Positions 44,931 to 54,140 of a stretch of 64,000 nucleotides of DNA are shown here, in pieces. Source of the DNA: Phormidesmis priestleyi Ana (GTDB taxonomy: Bacteria > Cyanobacteriota > Cyanobacteriia > Phormidesmidales > Phormidesmidaceae). Position 1 is the first letter of the stretch. Each line of letters begins with the position of its first letter. The stretch spans positions 1 to 64,000 of the forward strand of contig LJZR01000017.1 in NCBI GenBank assembly GCA_001314865.1, written 5' to 3'. The position numbers and the translations under genes are program-made. A model generated the notes under the pieces. That model was not told the DNA's origin. It was given only the letters and a program-made list of their open reading frames with translations, and searched no databases.

Positions 44931-47900
44931 ATGCCCATGCAAATTTCGCGGAACTTCGCATTTCTCAACGTTCATAGTTTGGATTTGGTGAGGCTGGGTT
45001 CGCAGGCAGAGCAGTACTTTTTAGACGATCCCAATACTTGCTTGATCAAGCTTCGGCAGTTTGCAGAGCAGTTGGCACAGCTTTTGGCAGCTAAGGTGGG
45101 GCTGTACGAAAACCCCGAAGAAAGCCAGTTTGAACTGCTAAGACGACTAGAAGCCAAAGGCGCAATTACAGATCGCGCAGCACAGATCTTTCATGAAGTG
45201 CGGAAGGTGGGGAATCTGGCGACGCATGGCACCTATGGCGAGCAGGGTGTGGCGCTTAATCACCTAAAGTATGCGCGGTGGTTGGGCGTGTGGTTTCACA
45301 CTTCGTATGGCGATCGCACGTTTAAGTCAGGCCCGTTTATTCCGCCTGAGAACTCGCAGGAAGCGCTAGAGACAACACTAAAAACAACCGCAGAGGCGCT
45401 GAAGGAAGAACTCGCGCGGCTCCAGGCAGAGCTAGCGGCCAGTCAGCAGGATTTGAGCCTGACGCGATCGCAAGCTGAACAAGCCGCCGCCCAAGCACAG
45501 GAAGAAGCCGAACTGCGGCAGCTCGCCGAGAGGCTGTTGATTGAAACCGAAGCCGAAGCCGAAACGGCTAGAACGGCCTTTTTACAGCAGCTAAACGTGA
45601 TGCAAACGCAGGCGGCTGAGCAGCCTATCCCCTTGATTCAGGCCACGATTGAAAGGGCGCAGGCAATCGATGCGAATTTGGCGTTAGATGAGCGGGCAAC
45701 CCGTGGGCTGATTGACTCACAGCTGCGAGCCGTGGGCTGGGAGGTAGACTCACAAACGCTGCGCTATAGCCAGGGCACCCGGCCACAAAAAGGCAAAAAT
45801 TTGGCGATCGCAGAATGGCCGACCGCCAATGGTCGGGCTGACTATGTTTTATTTAGCGGCTTGCAGGTGCTGGCCGTGGTAGAAGCCAAGCGTCAGCAAA
45901 AGGATGTATCTGGCGCGATTGACCAGGCCAAGCGGTATAGCCGGGGCTACCAAATTAAAGGCGATGAGGTGCTCAGCGGCGGGCCTTGGGGCGCAAGTGA
46001 TCACACAGAAAGCTATCAGGTGCCGTTTGTGTTTGCCACTAATGGACGCAAGTTTTTGCGCCAGCTAGAAACCCAAAGCGGCATTTGGTTTTGCGATGTG
46101 CGCAAGGCGCAAAACTTAAGACGGGCGCTCAGCAGCTGGTACAGCCCCGCCGGACTGCTCGATACGCTCGCCCAAGACAGTGAGGCCGCACATGCGCGAC
46201 TGAAAACAGAGCCGTTTAACTACGGCTTTGAGCTGCGAGACTATCAGCGACAGGCGATTGAGGCCGTAGAAGCGGCCCTAGCGCAAGGGCAGCGAGATTT
46301 GCTGCTGGCGATGGCGACTGGCACGGGTAAAACCAAAACCTGCATTGCGCTGGTGTACCGGCTGCTGAAAACAAAGCGCTTTCGGCGAGTGCTGTTTTTG
46401 GTTGATCGCAGGGCGTTGGGTGAGCAGGCGACCAATGCGTTTCAGGACACGCGCATGGAGCGCCTGCAAACATTTGCAGAAATTTTTGAACTCAAGGAAC
46501 TCAAAGAGGCTTTGCCAGAGCGCGATACTAAGGTGCAAATTGGCACCGTGCAAAGCTTTGTGAATCGGTTGTTTTACGCCGATTCGGCTGCGGGGAATGG
46601 GGCCAGTAGCATCAGCGCTGACCAGTACGACTGCATTGTGGTCGATGAGTGCCATCGGGGCTATTTGCTCGACCGCGAACTCAGCGAAGACGAACTCAGC
46701 TTTCGAGACTTTGACGATTATGTGTCTAAGTATCGGCAGGTGTTGGACTATTTTGATGCGGTCAAAATTGGGCTCACGGCGACGCCTGCGTTGCACACGA
46801 CCGAAATTTTTGGGCAGCCGGTGTTTGCCTATGGCTATCGCGAGGCGGTGATTGATGGCTATTTGATAGATCATGAACCGCCGATTCGTCCGGTGACGGC
46901 GCTGGCCGAAGATGACATTGTGTGGCAGCCAGGGCAAAACGTGCAGTACCTTAATCCCCAAACGGGCGAGCTGGATTTGGTGAATGCGCCCGATGAAATT
47001 CGCGCAGATGTGGAGAAGTTTAACCGGCAGGTGATCACCACCGAGTTTAACCGGGTGGTGTGTGACTTTTTGGCGGAGCAAATTGACCCGCAGCAGGGCA
47101 AAACGCTGATTTTTTGTGTGAATGATCGGCATGCTGATTTGGTGACGGACTTATTGAAGCGATCGCTCGCGGAGCAATATGGCAGCATCAACGACGACGA
47201 TGTAATGAAAATTACCGGCGCAGCCGATAAGCCGCTAGAGCTAATTCGTCGCTACAAAAACGAGGTGAGTCCTAAAATTGCGGTCACGGTGGATTTGCTC
47301 ACTACGGGTATAGATGTGCCTGCCATTTGCAATTTGGTGTTTTTGCGGCGGGTGAAGTCTCGCATTTTGTACGAGCAGATGGTGGGCAGGGCAACGCGGC
47401 TATGCGATAACGTGGGCGACGGCACGCCCAAAGAAGTGTTTAGAATTTTTGATCCAGTAGGGCTGTACAAGGCGATTGAAAACTTTTCGACCATGAAGCC
47501 CGTGGTGAAAAATCCTAATATCTCATTTACTCAGCTGGTGAGCGAGCTAGAGACGCTCAGCGAGGCCAGTAGCGTGAGCGAAGTGATCGACCAGCTGGTG
47601 GTGAAGCTACAGCGCAAGCAGCGGCATGTGAGTGAGCCCACGCGCGACGCAATAGAGGCGTTGGCCGACATGCCCTTGGCGCAGGTGGCTGATTATTTAA
47701 GAACCTGTGAGCCCAGGGCAGCGGCAAGCTGGCTCACCGAGCGCAAGCAACTGGCCGAAATGCTTGATCGGCGAGAAGGCGGCGGCAGGCGACCGATGTT
47801 GGTGTCTTATCATGACGACTATTTACGACGGGTAGATCGCGGCTATGGGGTGGCAGAAGATGGCACAGAATACGCGAGGCCAGAGGATTATTTAGAGAGT

Positions 47901-48383
47901 TTTCAGCGCTTTATTACCGAAAACAAAAACATTATTCCGGCGCTGATAGTGGCGACGCAGCGGCCTCGGGAGCTGACCCGGCAGCAGCTTAAGCTATTGC
48001 GAGCAGCCTTGGCGCAGGCGGGCTATTCAGAAGCGCAGTTAAAGGCAGCTTGGCGATCGCAAACCAATGAAGAAATCGCCGCTTCGATTATTGGCTATGT
48101 GCGGCAGGCGGCCCTGGGCGATGCGCTATTGCCCTATGGCGAGCGGGTGCAGCGAGCGATGAAAAAGATATTGACCAGTCAGGCTTGGACACCGCCCCAG
48201 CGCAAGTGGTTGGAGCGCATTGGCAAGCAGCTAGAGCAGGAATATGTGGTGGATAGAGAAGCGCTAGATCAAGGTGCGTTTAAGACAGAAGGGGGCTTTG
48301 CCCGAATCGATAAGATTTTTAAGGGGCGGCTGGAGACGATTTTGCAGGAGATTAATGAGAATCTGTGGACGGATGTGAGTTAA
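44931..48383 (+). CDS. hsdR: Type I restriction enzyme R subunit (HsdR)
   Basis: An 1150-aa translocase/nuclease subunit. An N-terminal DUF4145 domain (about 1-140) and coiled coil (about 145-210) precede the HSDR_N nuclease with the PD-ExK residues in RADYVLF and VVEAKRQ. The helicase has Walker A ATGTGKT, VVDECHRG, LTATPALHTTEIFG and LYEQMVGRATRL. The C-terminal domain (about 900-1150) resembles EcoEI_R_C. It cuts DNA lacking the host methylation after translocation by the HsdR-HsdM-HsdS complex. Related repeats flank it, and hsdM starts 417 bp on. Confidence 0.96.
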   Translation: MPMQISRNFAFLNVHSLDLVRLGSQAEQYFLDDPNTCLIKLRQFAEQLAQLLAAKVGLYENPEESQFELLRRLEAKGAITDRAAQIFHEVRKVGNLATHGTYGEQGVALNHLKYARWLGVWFHTSYGDRTFKSGPFIPPENSQEALETTLKTTAEALKEELARLQAELAASQQDLSLTRSQAEQAAAQAQEEAELRQLAERLLIETEAEAETARTAFLQQLNVMQTQAAEQPIPLIQATIERAQAIDANLALDERATRGLIDSQLRAVGWEVDSQTLRYSQGTRPQKGKNLAIAEWPTANGRADYVLFSGLQVLAVVEAKRQQKDVSGAIDQAKRYSRGYQIKGDEVLSGGPWGASDHTESYQVPFVFATNGRKFLRQLETQSGIWFCDVRKAQNLRRALSSWYSPAGLLDTLAQDSEAAHARLKTEPFNYGFELRDYQRQAIEAVEAALAQGQRDLLLAMATGTGKTKTCIALVYRLLKTKRFRRVLFLVDRRALGEQATNAFQDTRMERLQTFAEIFELKELKEALPERDTKVQIGTVQSFVNRLFYADSAAGNGASSISADQYDCIVVDECHRGYLLDRELSEDELSFRDFDDYVSKYRQVLDYFDAVKIGLTATPALHTTEIFGQPVFAYGYREAVIDGYLIDHEPPIRPVTALAEDDIVWQPGQNVQYLNPQTGELDLVNAPDEIRADVEKFNRQVITTEFNRVVCDFLAEQIDPQQGKTLIFCVNDRHADLVTDLLKRSLAEQYGSINDDDVMKITGAADKPLELIRRYKNEVSPKIAVTVDLLTTGIDVPAICNLVFLRRVKSRILYEQMVGRATRLCDNVGDGTPKEVFRIFDPVGLYKAIENFSTMKPVVKNPNISFTQLVSELETLSEASSVSEVIDQLVVKLQRKQRHVSEPTRDAIEALADMPLAQVADYLRTCEPRAAASWLTERKQLAEMLDRREGGGRRPMLVSYHDDYLRRVDRGYGVAEDGTEYARPEDYLESFQRFITENKNIIPALIVATQRPRELTRQQLKLLRAALAQAGYSEAQLKAAWRSQTNEEIAASIIGYVRQAALGDALLPYGERVQRAMKKILTSQAWTPPQRKWLERIGKQLEQEYVVDREALDQGAFKTEGGFARIDKIFKGRLETILQEINENLWTDVS

Positions 48384-48510
48384 GTATGCAGTGGACTGGC
48401 AATCGGGCTTTGTGCGGTGAGGGCTGCGTAAGGCCGAGGTATGGCAGGAGTGAGAAGGGCAGGAGTGAGATCGGATATATTATTGGCGTAGTGATTCTGG
48501 AGTCGCCATT

Positions 48511-48621
48511 GATGACGCAATACCTAATTGACCAAGCCAGTGATCCTATTGATAAGCTCGTTCATCAAGTCGAAGCGATCGCAACGGCTACAGTGGTTTA
48601 CCACGAACTTAAGTTTGGCTA
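48511..48621 (+). pseudogene. Possible VapC (PIN toxin) remnant
   Basis: A 36-codon frame begins MTQYLID and ends ATATVVYHELKFG. These two pieces resemble the start (M-x-YLLDTN) and the helix-2 segment (IATSVITVAELRYG type) of VapC toxins, with the middle part missing. The frame stops where the dispersed element begins. It could also be a chance short frame; no antitoxin gene is seen. Confidence 0.35.
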
Positions 48622-48775
48622 AGTAGCTCAACAGAATGAAACCTATAAGGGCAACAGAATTACTGCATTGCCCCCCTGCCCCCCAAGCTTGGGGGGTTCT
48701 GAATCCGGCTTCCCCCAAGCTTGAGGGATTGAGGGGGCGTTCAGTATCTCCAAATCATTTCGACCTACCTGCTCA
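48619..48775 (+). repeat. Dispersed hairpin element, copy B (between hsdR and hsdM)
   Basis: The full-length form: CCCCCAAGCTTGGGGGG is a 17-bp near-palindrome, followed by CCCCCAAGCTTGAGGG and the right arm GAGGGGGCGTTCAG. Ends match copies at 44737-44850 and 38107-38185. Confidence 0.85.
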
Positions 48776-48799
48776 CAACACATTTTTTACAACGCCCCT

Positions 48800-50221
48800 A
48801 TGAATGTAACTTCTGATATCGTCCAAAAGCTTTGGAACCTCTGTAATGTGCTGCGCGACGATGGCATTACCTATTTGCAGTATGTCACTGAGCTAACCTA
48901 CTTGCTGTTTCTCAAAATGATGAAGGAGACTGAGCAAGAGAGTCTGCTGCCTGAGGGGAAGCGTTGGGATGATCTGGCGGGGCTAGAGGGGATTGATCAG
49001 CTTGAGTTTTACCAAGATCTGCTGCGAGATTTGGGGCGGGGAGAGACGCATTGGCGGGTGCAGTCGATATATGCCAATGCACAGACGGCGCTGAAGCAGC
49101 CGCGCATTATTAACAAACTGGTGACCAGCATTGATGAGCTGGACTGGTATTCGGCCAAGGAAGAAGGGTTGGGCGACCTGTATGAGGGGCTGTTGCAAAA
49201 GAATGCGGGTGAAAAAAAGTCGGGCGCGGGGCAGTACTTTACACCGCGTCCGTTGATTGACAGTGTGGTGGCGCTGATGCAGCCGCAGCCAGGGGAGAAA
49301 GTGCAAGATCCGGCAGCGGGGACGGGCGGCTTTTTGATTGCGGCGGATAAGTATGTAAAGCAGCAGACGGATGACTTGTTTGACCTGAGTGAGGCGCAGC
49401 AAATCTTTCAGCGGCAGCAGGCGTTTTATGGCATGGAGCTGGTGCAAGACGCGCATCGGCTGTTGCTGATGAATATGATGCTGCATGGCATTGAAAGTGA
49501 GGTGACGCTGGGCGACACGCTATCGCCCGAAGGAACGCGGATGCCCAAGGCGGATGTGATCCTCACGAATCCGCCTTTTGGCACGAAAAAGGGCGGCGGC
49601 AGTCCGACGCGGGATGATTTTACCTATCCGACTTCTAACAAGCAGCTGGCGTTTTTGCAGCATATTTATCGCAGCCTTAAGGCGGGCGGACGGGCGGCGG
49701 TGGTGCTGCCAGACAATGTGCTATTTGAGGCGGGGCAGGGGCAGAGTATTCGCGCTGATTTGATGGATAAGTGCAATTTGCATACGATATTGCGCTTGCC
49801 GACGGGGATTTTTTACTCGGCGGGGGTGAAGACGAATGTGTTGTTTTTTACCCGAGGGCAAACGGAAAAGGGCAATACTCGGGCGGTGTGGGTGTATGAC
49901 CTGCGTACGAATATGCCAAATTTTGGTAAGCGGACGCCTTTTACGCGGGCGTATTTTGCGGAGTTTGAGCAGTGCTATGGGGCGGATGCCAATGGCGGCA
50001 GTGAGCGGGTAGATCAGGGTGAGGGCGGGCGGTTTCGCTGTTTTGATCGGGCGTTTGTGGCGCAGCGGGGCGAGAATTTGGATATTTCGTGGCTGCGGGA
50101 TGAGAGTTTGCAGTCGGCGGATGATTTGCCGGAGCCGGATGCGATCGCGGCGGCCATTACCGAAAAGCTACAGGTTGCCATGGCTGAAATGGAGGCGTTG
50201 AGTGCGCTATTGGCGGAGTAG
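48800..50221 (+). CDS. hsdM: Type I restriction-modification methyltransferase (HsdM)
   Basis: A 473-aa N6-adenine methyltransferase subunit. The N-terminal HsdM_N helices start VTSDIVQKLWNLCNVLRDDG. The SAM site is DPAAGTGGFLIAADKYV, and the catalytic motif IV is NPPFG in VILTNPPFGTKKGGG. QYFTPRPLIDSVV is typical of type I M subunits. It methylates with HsdS and is also needed for cutting with HsdR. It is followed by a repeat array rather than directly by hsdS. Confidence 0.96.
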   Translation: MNVTSDIVQKLWNLCNVLRDDGITYLQYVTELTYLLFLKMMKETEQESLLPEGKRWDDLAGLEGIDQLEFYQDLLRDLGRGETHWRVQSIYANAQTALKQPRIINKLVTSIDELDWYSAKEEGLGDLYEGLLQKNAGEKKSGAGQYFTPRPLIDSVVALMQPQPGEKVQDPAAGTGGFLIAADKYVKQQTDDLFDLSEAQQIFQRQQAFYGMELVQDAHRLLLMNMMLHGIESEVTLGDTLSPEGTRMPKADVILTNPPFGTKKGGGSPTRDDFTYPTSNKQLAFLQHIYRSLKAGGRAAVVLPDNVLFEAGQGQSIRADLMDKCNLHTILRLPTGIFYSAGVKTNVLFFTRGQTEKGNTRAVWVYDLRTNMPNFGKRTPFTRAYFAEFEQCYGADANGGSERVDQGEGGRFRCFDRAFVAQRGENLDISWLRDESLQSADDLPEPDAIAAAITEKLQVAMAEMEALSALLAE

Positions 50222-51058
50222 CGAAAGGGCAAGTTCAGGTCATTTTTATAAGCTACGCTTAACAGTTAGCCACTCATTTATAAGCGCTAGCCGCTTTTGC
50301 TTATTGGTGAGCGGCTTTTGTTGATTAGTGAGCGGCTTTTGCTTAGGGGTTAGTGGCTTTTGTTTAGGGGTTAGTGGCTTTTGTTTAGGGGTTAGTAGCT
50401 TTTACTGATAGGTCAGCTACTAACCTATCAGTGTTTGTCGCTTTTGCTTACGGGTTAGCGGCTTTTGTTGATTAGTGAGCGGCTTTTATTTACGGATTAG
50501 TCGCTTTTGCTGATAGGTTAGCGGCTAGCCTATCAGCGTTTGTCGCTTTTGCTTACGGGTGAGCGGCTTTTGCTGGTTGGTCAGCGGCTTTTGCTTGTTG
50601 GTGAGCGGCTTTTGCTTACGGGTTGGCGGCTTTTGCTTACGGGTCAGCGGCTAATTGATAAGCGCTTATCGCTTTTGCTTGCTGGTTTGGCGCTGGGGGA
50701 AGTGTGCATTAATAATGGCCTTGCTTAGGGTGAGGGCCCAAGGGTGAAGGCCAAAGGTGACAAGGGCTTTTGTGCGTATTGTGAGGATTTGCTGTGAAAC
50801 AATTGACACTTCAAAAACGGGGCTGATAGGCTACTGACTGGGGTTGTTGAGCAATCTGCCAAACGACCCACCGCCCCGAAAAATTTAGTCGCTATCGGCA
50901 TTGGCTGGCACCAACACCGATAGCTCGCCCCAATGCTGAGCGTGCAGCAAGGAGGTTACGGCAATGATGCCATAGCCACCCTGACTTTTGGCAAGTTGGG
51001 GTGGCTAACTTTTTCGTGGCTTTCTTCTACACCCTTTTTGGAGACCTTTGGAGAAACC
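50222..51058. other. 837-bp gap between hsdM and the next gene
   Basis: The first half is a 21-bp repeat array (50290-50690). The rest has no convincing gene; a frame is open from 50933 into the small gene at 51059, but its first part reads poorly. Confidence 0.6.
50290..50690. repeat. 21-bp tandem array of about 18 units with two embedded hairpins
   Basis: Units of exactly 21 bp start at 50290, 50311, 50332 and so on to 50647, mostly of the form GCGGCTTTTGCTTACGGGT plus two bases. Units 6-7 and 11-12 differ: together they form inverted repeats (CTGATAGGT against ACCTATCAG, and GCTGATAGG against CCTATCAGC). These special pairs are five units (105 bp) apart, showing a higher-order repeat. One plus-strand frame reads RLLLTGE-like heptads, without a start signal. 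Confidence 0.95.
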
Positions 51059-51367
51059 ATGAAAACAACTCTAAACCCGCTGATAAACCCACTAATGCTA
51101 ATGACCGCGCAGCCGGAGGCGATAGAGGCGGGGCTTACTGAGCCGATGCCTTTGCCACAGCTTATACCGAGTGGTGTGGGCAATCGGGAAACGATTCGCC
51201 ATATTTTGCTGGGTAGCCCTGGCGCGGTGAGGCAAACGATTCATTTGCTGCATACGCTGCACTATGCCGAGACGGTATTGTGGAGTCCGGTAATGAGGAT
51301 TGAGGAAGCGTTGATGATTACGCCCGCACAAGGAGAGGCAATGAGCTTACTGCGTAGGTCGTTATAG
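51059..51367 (+). CDS. Small protein of unknown function between hsdM and hsdS
   Basis: About 102 aa, starting MKTTLNPLINPLMLMTAQPE after TTTGGAGAAACC. The second half, NRETIRHILLGSPGAVRQTI and LHTLHYAETVLWSPVM, looks like a folded helical domain, ending EAMSLLRRSL. I have a weak impression that similar short proteins occur near cyanobacterial mobile or defence genes. It has no toxin or antitoxin motif I can name. Its place within the hsd operon suggests an accessory role, but this is inference. Confidence 0.6.
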   Translation: MKTTLNPLINPLMLMTAQPEAIEAGLTEPMPLPQLIPSGVGNRETIRHILLGSPGAVRQTIHLLHTLHYAETVLWSPVMRIEEALMITPAQGEAMSLLRRSL

Positions 51368-51526
51368 ATTCTTGTCTTTAATAAAACAAGATAGCTTCAA
51401 GCAGGGAAATATCGATTTTTGTGTGAATATTTCCCTGCTTCCTCAGACCAAGTAGAATACAGCCTTTACTGCGTTTAACATCGTATGCGAATTAATATAG
51501 TCGCCTAGAAAAGTAGAGGAAGTTAC

Positions 51527-52930
51527 TTGACAGATTTAGGATTGTTGCCAGACAACTGGTGTTTAGTTTATCTTGGAGAAATTTTTTACTGGTCAAATGG
51601 CAAAGGACTGACCAAAAAGAACATGATTGGAGGTAAACATAAGGTTTATGGAGGTAACGGAATTGCAGGTTCACATACAAATTGGCTTTGTGAATCTGAA
51701 TCTATTGTAATTGGAAGGGTAGGTGCTCAATGTGGAAATGTTCATCTTGCAGTAGCAAAATCGTGGATTACTGATAATGCTATTTATTCTTCTCCTAGAA
51801 ATATCCCAATTAGCCTTGATTTTTTCTGTTACCTATTAAGGAATCAGAAACTCAATGAATTAGCAGGTGGTTCTGGACAGCCATACGTTTCCCAGGGGCT
51901 TCTTAACGATCTGAAGGTTCCCCTTCCTCCGCTTAATGAGCAGCGGCGCATTGTTGCCAAAATTGAAGCGCTGACGGATCGCAGCCGTAAAGCTCGCGAA
52001 GCCCTCGATGCTATTCCCCCCTTACTCGACCAGTTTCGCCAGTCGGTGCTGGCCGCAGCCTTTCGCGGCGACCTAACCGCCGATTGGCGAGCCGCTAACC
52101 CTAACGTAGAACCTGCGGAGAGAATATTGGAGAAAAGTGCTAACAAGCTGCACTATAGTCAACAAGAAATTAATCAGGAAATTAACAATTGCTACACGTA
52201 TCTGCCAGAAACTTGGACATGGACAAAACTCAAAGCCGTCATTCACAAAATTAAGGCTGGGAAAAATTTCAAATGCCCTGAAATCCCTGTCACAAAAGAC
52301 ACTGTAGGGCTAGTCAAGATTAGTGCGGTAACTTGGGGTGAGTTTAATTCTTTGGAGACCAAGACAGTTGAAGATCTCTCAAAGATTGATGTAAGTCTTT
52401 TTATAAAAAAAGGAGACCTCTTAGTTACAAGAGCAAATACGCTTGAGCTTGTTGGAGCTTCCGTTATAGTCAATGAAATAGATTATAAAATAATGCTGAG
52501 TGACAAAGTCTGGCGTATTGAAACATTGAACGTTGATAAGGATTATTTGAACTTCTATCTAAACTCTAAAGCTGGAAGAAAAGAAATAGAAAAAAGAGCT
52601 TCTGGCAATCAGCAGTCAATGCGTAACATATCACAACAGGCATTTTTAGATATCGTTATCGCTTTTCCACCAATAGAAGAGCAGATAGAAATATCTCGAC
52701 ACCTCAAATCTATTTTCTCCGGTTTTAAAAATATTCAAAGGCAGTATCAATATAGTTTGTCTGATTTAGAACAACTCGACCAATCCATTCTCGCCAAAGC
52801 CTTTCGCGGCGAACTCGTCCCCCAAGACCCCACCGATGAGCCCGCCAGCATTCTCCTCGATCGCATCCGCGCCGAACGCGAAAAAAACCAAAAGAATAAG
52901 AAGGCAGACAAGGGCAAAAAGAACTGCTAG
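51527..52930 (+). CDS. hsdS: Type I restriction-modification specificity subunit (HsdS)
   Basis: A 467-aa DNA-recognition subunit with two target-recognition domains. TRD1 (about 1-125) ends at the conserved LNEQRRIVAKIEALTDRSRK spacer helix; TRD2 (about 215-385) ends at the second spacer helix. The TRDs are AT-rich and the spacer and tail GC-rich, a sign of domain exchange. It starts with TTG (MTDLGLLPDNW) after AGAGGAAG. The last 117 bp of its conserved tail are duplicated downstream at 56857-56973, beyond the ietAS pair. Confidence 0.94.
   Translation: MTDLGLLPDNWCLVYLGEIFYWSNGKGLTKKNMIGGKHKVYGGNGIAGSHTNWLCESESIVIGRVGAQCGNVHLAVAKSWITDNAIYSSPRNIPISLDFFCYLLRNQKLNELAGGSGQPYVSQGLLNDLKVPLPPLNEQRRIVAKIEALTDRSRKAREALDAIPPLLDQFRQSVLAAAFRGDLTADWRAANPNVEPAERILEKSANKLHYSQQEINQEINNCYTYLPETWTWTKLKAVIHKIKAGKNFKCPEIPVTKDTVGLVKISAVTWGEFNSLETKTVEDLSKIDVSLFIKKGDLLVTRANTLELVGASVIVNEIDYKIMLSDKVWRIETLNVDKDYLNFYLNSKAGRKEIEKRASGNQQSMRNISQQAFLDIVIAFPPIEEQIEISRHLKSIFSGFKNIQRQYQYSLSDLEQLDQSILAKAFRGELVPQDPTDEPASILLDRIRAEREKNQKNKKADKGKKNC
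52771..52887 (+). repeat. 117-bp direct repeat, left copy (hsdS tail)
   Basis: Identical to 56857-56973 except for one C/T change at 52780/56866. It encodes QLDQSILAKAFRGELVPQDP and the following acidic helix. Together the copies bracket about 4 kb with the ietAS-like genes. Confidence 0.95.
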
Positions 52931-53080
52931 CACTAGGTTTCGACTGCATTTATCTTCCGAATATTTCGCTTAGTCTTCAAATGTATTGCGCTTGAACTCT
53001 CAATTACTGATTGTAATTATGGGGATATTACTTTTGGGTCAGACTTTAAGCTATTTGGTACAAAACTAGGTAACATATCA

Positions 53081-53100
53081 TAAAGTGTACGGGTACTTTA
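53081..53100. promoter_or_regulatory. Inverted repeat upstream of the ietA-like gene
   Basis: TAAAGT and ACTTTA arms lie 8 bp apart, ending 34 bp before the gene. It could be an operator or part of the promoter. Evidence is position only. Confidence 0.3.
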
Positions 53101-53134
53101 CGCACGGACTGCCTGTTAGGAACGGTTTAAGCTT

Positions 53135-54133
53135 ATGTCAACGGCTCGCCATATCATAGCGCTGTTAAAAAGCTACGTCGAAGGGCAGGAGCAGCAGTTC
53201 CATTCGGCTGCGCTTCAGATCGCCGCGCATGAAGCTAGGCTTGGGCACGGCAAACTCGCCAAAGAAATTAAGGACCTGATCGATCAATCTAAGAGCAATC
53301 GGACATCAATTGATCGCAAAGGTAGTCCAGTTCCCCTCGCTCAGCCCAAGGGAGAACTGGCAGAGTTACTTGCGGCAAGCTATCCCAAAACTAAACTGTC
53401 TGATATGGTGCTTTCTCCTGAAGTAGAAAGTCGCTTAAAGCGAATCTTATTAGAACAAAAACAGAAGAATCGACTCAGCGAATATAATCTCTCAGCCCGC
53501 CGCAAAATTTTACTAGTGGGGCCACCAGGCACGGGTAAAACAATGACGGCATCGGCTCTAGCCGGAGAGCTGCAACTCCCTTTGTTTTCCGTCATTCACA
53601 GTAGCCTTATCGGCAAGTTTATGGGCGAAACCGCAAGCCGCCTCAGACTCATTTTTAAGGCAATGCTAGATACCCGAGGTGTCTATTTTTTTGATGAATT
53701 TGATGCGATTGGCACTCAGCGCAGCAGCTCAAACGATGTCGGTGAAATTAGGCGCGTACTCAACTCATTTCTACTCTTTATCGAAAACGACGAAAGCGAG
53801 AGTTTAATTATTGCGGCAACGAACCATCCCAACCTGCTAGACGAAGCCCTGTTTCGCCGGTTTGACGATGTAATTGAATACGGCCTACCCAGCGAAAAGC
53901 TTATTCGTCGGTTTATAAAAACACGGCTTTCAATGTTTGAAACGCATTGGGATAGTTGGGACACCGTGACGGCAGCAGCCCGAGGCTTAAGCACAGCCGA
54001 AATCGCCCGAGCTACAGAAGAAGCTGCTAAGCATACGGTGCTATGTCATAGCCAAAAGATTAGTCAGCAAGATATAATCTCAGCGCTTAGAGAACGAAAA
54101 GAAATAGCTTCTCAACGAATAAACAAGCTCTAA
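53135..54133 (+). CDS. ietA: AAA ATPase of an ietAS-like pair
   Basis: A 332-aa AAA ATPase. A helical N-terminal part (about 1-115) precedes Walker A VGPPGTGKTMTAS, Walker B YFFDEFDAIG, sensor 1 IIAATNHP and the arginine-finger segment ALFRRFDDVIEYGLP. The next gene, a subtilisin-like protease, starts 8 bp after it. AAA ATPase plus subtilase pairs are known as IetA/IetS, first found as a plasmid stability system and later reported as a phage-defence system. The symbol rests on this gene pairing and motifs, not on a search. Confidence 0.82.
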   Translation: MSTARHIIALLKSYVEGQEQQFHSAALQIAAHEARLGHGKLAKEIKDLIDQSKSNRTSIDRKGSPVPLAQPKGELAELLAASYPKTKLSDMVLSPEVESRLKRILLEQKQKNRLSEYNLSARRKILLVGPPGTGKTMTASALAGELQLPLFSVIHSSLIGKFMGETASRLRLIFKAMLDTRGVYFFDEFDAIGTQRSSSNDVGEIRRVLNSFLLFIENDESESLIIAATNHPNLLDEALFRRFDDVIEYGLPSEKLIRRFIKTRLSMFETHWDSWDTVTAAARGLSTAEIARATEEAAKHTVLCHSQKISQQDIISALRERKEIASQRINKL

Positions 54134-54140
54134 TTATAGA

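Larger units (their letters stand above)
48384..48799. other. Gap between hsdR and hsdM holding a gene remnant and a dispersed element
   Basis: It holds the PIN-like remnant at 48511-48621 and the hairpin element at 48619-48775. Type I R and M genes are usually close together, so this spacer looks like later insertion. Confidence 0.6.

Noticed and set aside
46278-47132. Long minus-strand open frame opposite hsdR
   Set aside because: It is a mirror of the hsdR codon pattern in GC-rich coding DNA; hsdR has complete motifs here.
48365-48510. Longer 85-codon reading of the frame after hsdR
   Set aside because: The first half overlaps the hsdR end and reads like a non-coding sequence; only the last 36 codons look like a gene remnant.
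50540-50728. Plus-strand frame of RLLLTGE-like heptads
   Set aside because: Again a by-product of the 21-bp array; no start signal and the frame leaves the array without a protein-like sequence.
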